From Pelodera strongyloides (Eukaryota > Nematoda > Chromadorea > Rhabditida > Rhabditidae), in NCBI GenBank assembly GCA_036852015.1, contig JAANDG010000110.1, positions 186,001 to 250,000 of the forward strand: a DNA stretch of 64,000 bases, given 5' to 3'. The notes below the pieces were generated by a model. It did not search any database and was not told the origin of the DNA. It saw only the letters and a list, made by a program, of their open reading frames with translations. Numbering within the stretch: the first letter of the stretch is position 1; every line of letters begins with the position of its first letter. The translations under genes and the position numbers were made by a program. This document shows, piece after piece, positions 61,088 through 64,000 of this stretch.

Positions 61088-63272
61088 ATGAGGTTACTAA
61101 TTATATTAGCAATTTTTGTCGTCTTTTTACATGCGAAGAAACCCACAGTGGTAAGTTATTCATAATTATACTCTCCGATCCGTTTTTCTCTATTTTTTAT
61201 TATGTGCTGGTATGCTACCGTGATTATACGATAATTCTGTATTCCTACGTCTATTTAACCAAAGAACTCAGATATTTCGCAATCAGATTATAAAATCCTG
61301 GTGAATGATCAGGTGAACCGAAAGCACATGAAACCCACGAAAATCACTAAATTAGAAATTAATAGGGTAAAATGTATGTAATTAGGGATTCGGTTCAGTG
61401 TAACGCGATGTAAGTTATCCAAGTTCGTTTATTATTTATTCAGGTCAGCCAGGAATATGTGGAAGTTTCCCTTGAGGACGAACTGGCAGAAAGCAAATCG
61501 AGGAGAACGACAAAACCACCAGATTCTATTCACAAGAAACATAAGGTTGAATTGATTTTTCTGTATTCACCTGGGATGCGATGGTTTATATGCGTAGGTA
61601 AATTTGAAAAGACGTGTACTTTTTTAAAAACCAGCAGATTTCTCTTACTTTTTCGGGATAGTTCGGTTAAGACTGTTTGTGTGTCTTGATCTCGCGAAAA
61701 GCCAAAGATAAGTAGTTCTTATTTTTCCCACTGTTTCACTGTTTCGGGGCATGAAAAAAATCAGAATCCTAATTTTGAACCCCACTATTTGTAAAAGGAA
61801 TATTCAGGAACAAAGTCGTCGTTTCGAAGAAGTTTCTCTTGAGAAAGAAGGCGGCGAAATTGACGATGAAGACGCAGAAAGTGAACAAGAAAGTACTAAT
61901 GACAAACATGAAGGTTCAAATGGCAAACGGGCACAATGGTCACAGGGGAGGACACAAACAGTATTGGTAAATGGCGAATCTCTAAAATATATAATAATGT
62001 ATTCTCTTATTTGCAGAAAAGCTGAACACGCTGAGAAAAACCAATGTGTTCTATGTGTCTATTGTTTTGTCTAGTTTTGTCTACTATCCTTCACAACAAG
62101 TTTGTCAATAAGTAGTTTGTCAATAAGTACAGTGAGTACCGTTACTTTTCATAAGTATATTGAGTCTGCAATAGCCAAATAGCTGAAAAAAAACAGTATG
62201 TGTATATATGTATATTGTATTTTCACGCATGGTAGTCATAGTAGTATTATGGGGTTTGTAAGTATACTGAAAATTCACCGTATCTTGGAACAACACGAGA
62301 ATATTTTTTTAATTTTCCATATTATATATGCAGGTTTCGTGCAGAAATACGGTAGTGTTGACAGAATCACATCGAATTTTTCGTATACTTGCAAACCCCA
62401 TTAATCTCGTGAACGACGAAATCATTCTTCAGAAAATGACACGGACGTTTGTCAACAAGTACAACGATAGACTATCGACAAAAGTGAGAGATGTTTGGGA
62501 AGAATTTCTGAGGGTTCTTGTGGATCTGACAGATCTCATCAGAGATACTGAACTGACCGATCCAGTGAGGGAAAAGGAGGTGGGTGCAAGAATAATACCG
62601 TAGGAATTATGGGTAATCTCTCCCAACGTGACTATATGAAACCCTGGATTCCCAGGCTACAAACTTGCGTGCACCCTTTCTATGAGAATACACCAGGAGC
62701 TGAGGCCATATTCACCACTCCAATTCCCTCGGGGATAAATGGTCCCAGAGGACAGAAAATAGCATTCTAATATGAGAGACGCAGAGAAAAAGACGGGGAA
62801 TTCCCGTGGGGAATTGAGTGGTGAATACGGCATCAGATCTAATTTCATGTAAAACCAATCATTTATCTATTTATTTGGATATAATTCAAACAATTCAACA
62901 ATACTATTCAGAATCTTTTCAGTCAGGATTTTTTTGGTTTTTTGGAACAAATTGACACCGCAGAAAGCTCTACTGCTATACAGTAACTGGTCATTTGAAT
63001 CTGTAACCTTCGCTAATTTCATGATTTTTCAGGCCAATTACATACTGTCGAAAACGTGCCCTCAAACGCGAAAGATGCTCGAATTCTTCCTCAGACTTTT
63101 CAATACACAAAATGATTGTGAAAATGTGGAAAATACGGCAAAAGACTCGGCGAAACGCTCGATTTCTACAGTAAATGACAAGAGAAAACGGTTCAATCGA
63201 ATACATGGAAAGTCGACAAATTCACGGAAAAGGAAACCAAAAAGAGTGACAAGACTACCGATGACACACTGA
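61088..63272 (+). CDS. secreted charged protein, 236 aa, five exons
   Basis: Exons 61088-61150, 61444-61545, 61808-61966, 62433-62579 and 63033-63272, all phase 0 with GT/AG sites (GTAAGT, GTTGAA, GTAAAT, GTGGGT donors). The N-terminus MRLLIILAIFVVFLHAKK is a clear signal peptide. Exons 2-3 are acidic (FEEVSLEKEGGEIDDEDAES), exon 4 is helical (VRDVWEEFLRVLVDLTDLIR) and the C-terminal exon is very basic (NDKRKRF, SRKRKPKRV) with two Cys. No domain recognised. A MITE copy ends 31 nt before the exon-4 acceptor. Extra small exons are possible in intron 3. Confidence 0.75.
62247..62401 (+). mobile_element. MITE, family 6, copy 2
   Basis: 155 bp with inverted ends TGGGGTTTGTAAGTATA and TATACTTGCAAACCCCA. 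Shares its CGTATCTTGGAAC-ACACGAGAAT core with 9040-9168 and with fragments near 34514 and 54566. Sits in intron 3 of the secreted-protein gene. Confidence 0.65.
62702..62833. mobile_element. small palindromic MITE, GAGGCCG family, copy 3
   Basis: Ends GAGGCCATATTCACCACT and AGTGGTGAATACGGC. Inside the last intron of the secreted-protein gene. Confidence 0.55.
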
Positions 63273-64000
63273 TTATACTGTATTTTACGAAAAATTTAAA
63301 TCGATAGATGAATAGATAGTTTAGCAGTAGATAGGGATTTAGCTTGCTGAAACTTCTCAATAAGGATAGCAAAGCGTAGATTTTAAACTAAGGGGATCGT
63401 ACGAAAATTGTACAATTTGCTTTATTTATCTTGTTTAAGTTTGCTTTGGGTACATGGTTTATTTATTATTATTATTTTGTATTCAACTGTCTTTCCATTC
63501 AGTCGATGTCGAATTACTTGTATGCTGGTCTGTTGACCGACTTTTCAAACTTTTAAAGACTTGGGTTTCTCCTTCTTTAGGTTTGGCAGCTTTTTTTTCT
63601 TTTCATAAAATCACACTTCACATAGACGTAGTCTCGCTATTTGCTATGCTATACATGTAATTTTTTTTTATGTTACCTAATCGAGGATTTTCGAATCATT
63701 GTTTGCTTGGCATGAATAATAGTATAAATTATTAGTAAAATGTGTTTATTACCCGATGATGCATTACAAATGAGATCAAAAATAGAACTCAAACAAATCA
63801 CCATTGTGTAAACCCGTGTACTGCATAAAGATAGGGGGAAAGGAACAAATTCGCATGCAATTGAAGAGTACAAATCATTTCGAAAAATCGAAAAAGGCAA
63901 GAAGTCAATAAAAATTCTAAAGTACTTCTTACAAAAAAAAATAGAAACACATTACACAACAAACGAGTTACAAGTTAAAATGCACCCAAAATCGAAATAA
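63273..64000. other. intergenic, no gene seen
   Basis: AT-rich. Only short frames without supporting splice sites or motifs. Confidence 0.5.

Overview
This is nuclear DNA of a nematode. The clearest marker is a complete major sperm protein (MSP) gene at 38469-38936. Short introns of roughly 50-100 nt, GT/AG splice sites with TTTCAG-type acceptors and AT-rich DNA full of small palindromic transposons agree with this. The MSP gene has an intron, and MSP genes of Caenorhabditis are usually intronless, so another nematode lineage is likely. I cannot name the species. Real genes are split into small exons, so exons were assembled by eye from splice signals, reading phase and protein sense.

Left part (1-26 kb): a GNAT acetyltransferase gene on + (1-1588) meets a small single-pass membrane protein gene on - (1785-2316) tail to tail. 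From 4515 to at least 21593 a long minus-strand gene can be followed through eight exons whose phases all fit. It encodes a Ser/Arg/Pro-rich protein ending in an SH3 domain and resembles the STAC family. Two more phase-compatible candidate exons lie at 23.7 and 26.1 kb. Its introns are filled with palindromic MITEs, SINE-like units, GA/CT tracts and a GC-rich foldback element.

Middle part (26-39 kb): mostly intergenic, with MITEs, GC-rich tandem repeats, CT tracts and the MSP gene.

39.7-50.9 kb: one nested composite of 11.2 kb. The outer shell is a decayed mariner with matching terminal inverted repeats and a TA target duplication. Its 3' part is interrupted by about 10.3 kb of unknown DNA with ~0.54 kb inverted arms, tandemly arranged end motifs, degenerate satellite repeats, and a young LTR retrotransposon with two 456-bp LTRs identical by eye and only a gag-like reading frame.

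Right part (53-63.3 kb): three + strand genes. Two neighbouring genes (53025-55231 and 56714-60146) are diverged tandem duplicates of a four-helix membrane protein and keep nearly the same exon pattern. The second carries a tRNA-Met gene, a 0.49-kb palindromic MITE and a SINE in its introns. The third (61088-63272) encodes a secreted, highly charged protein of unknown function.
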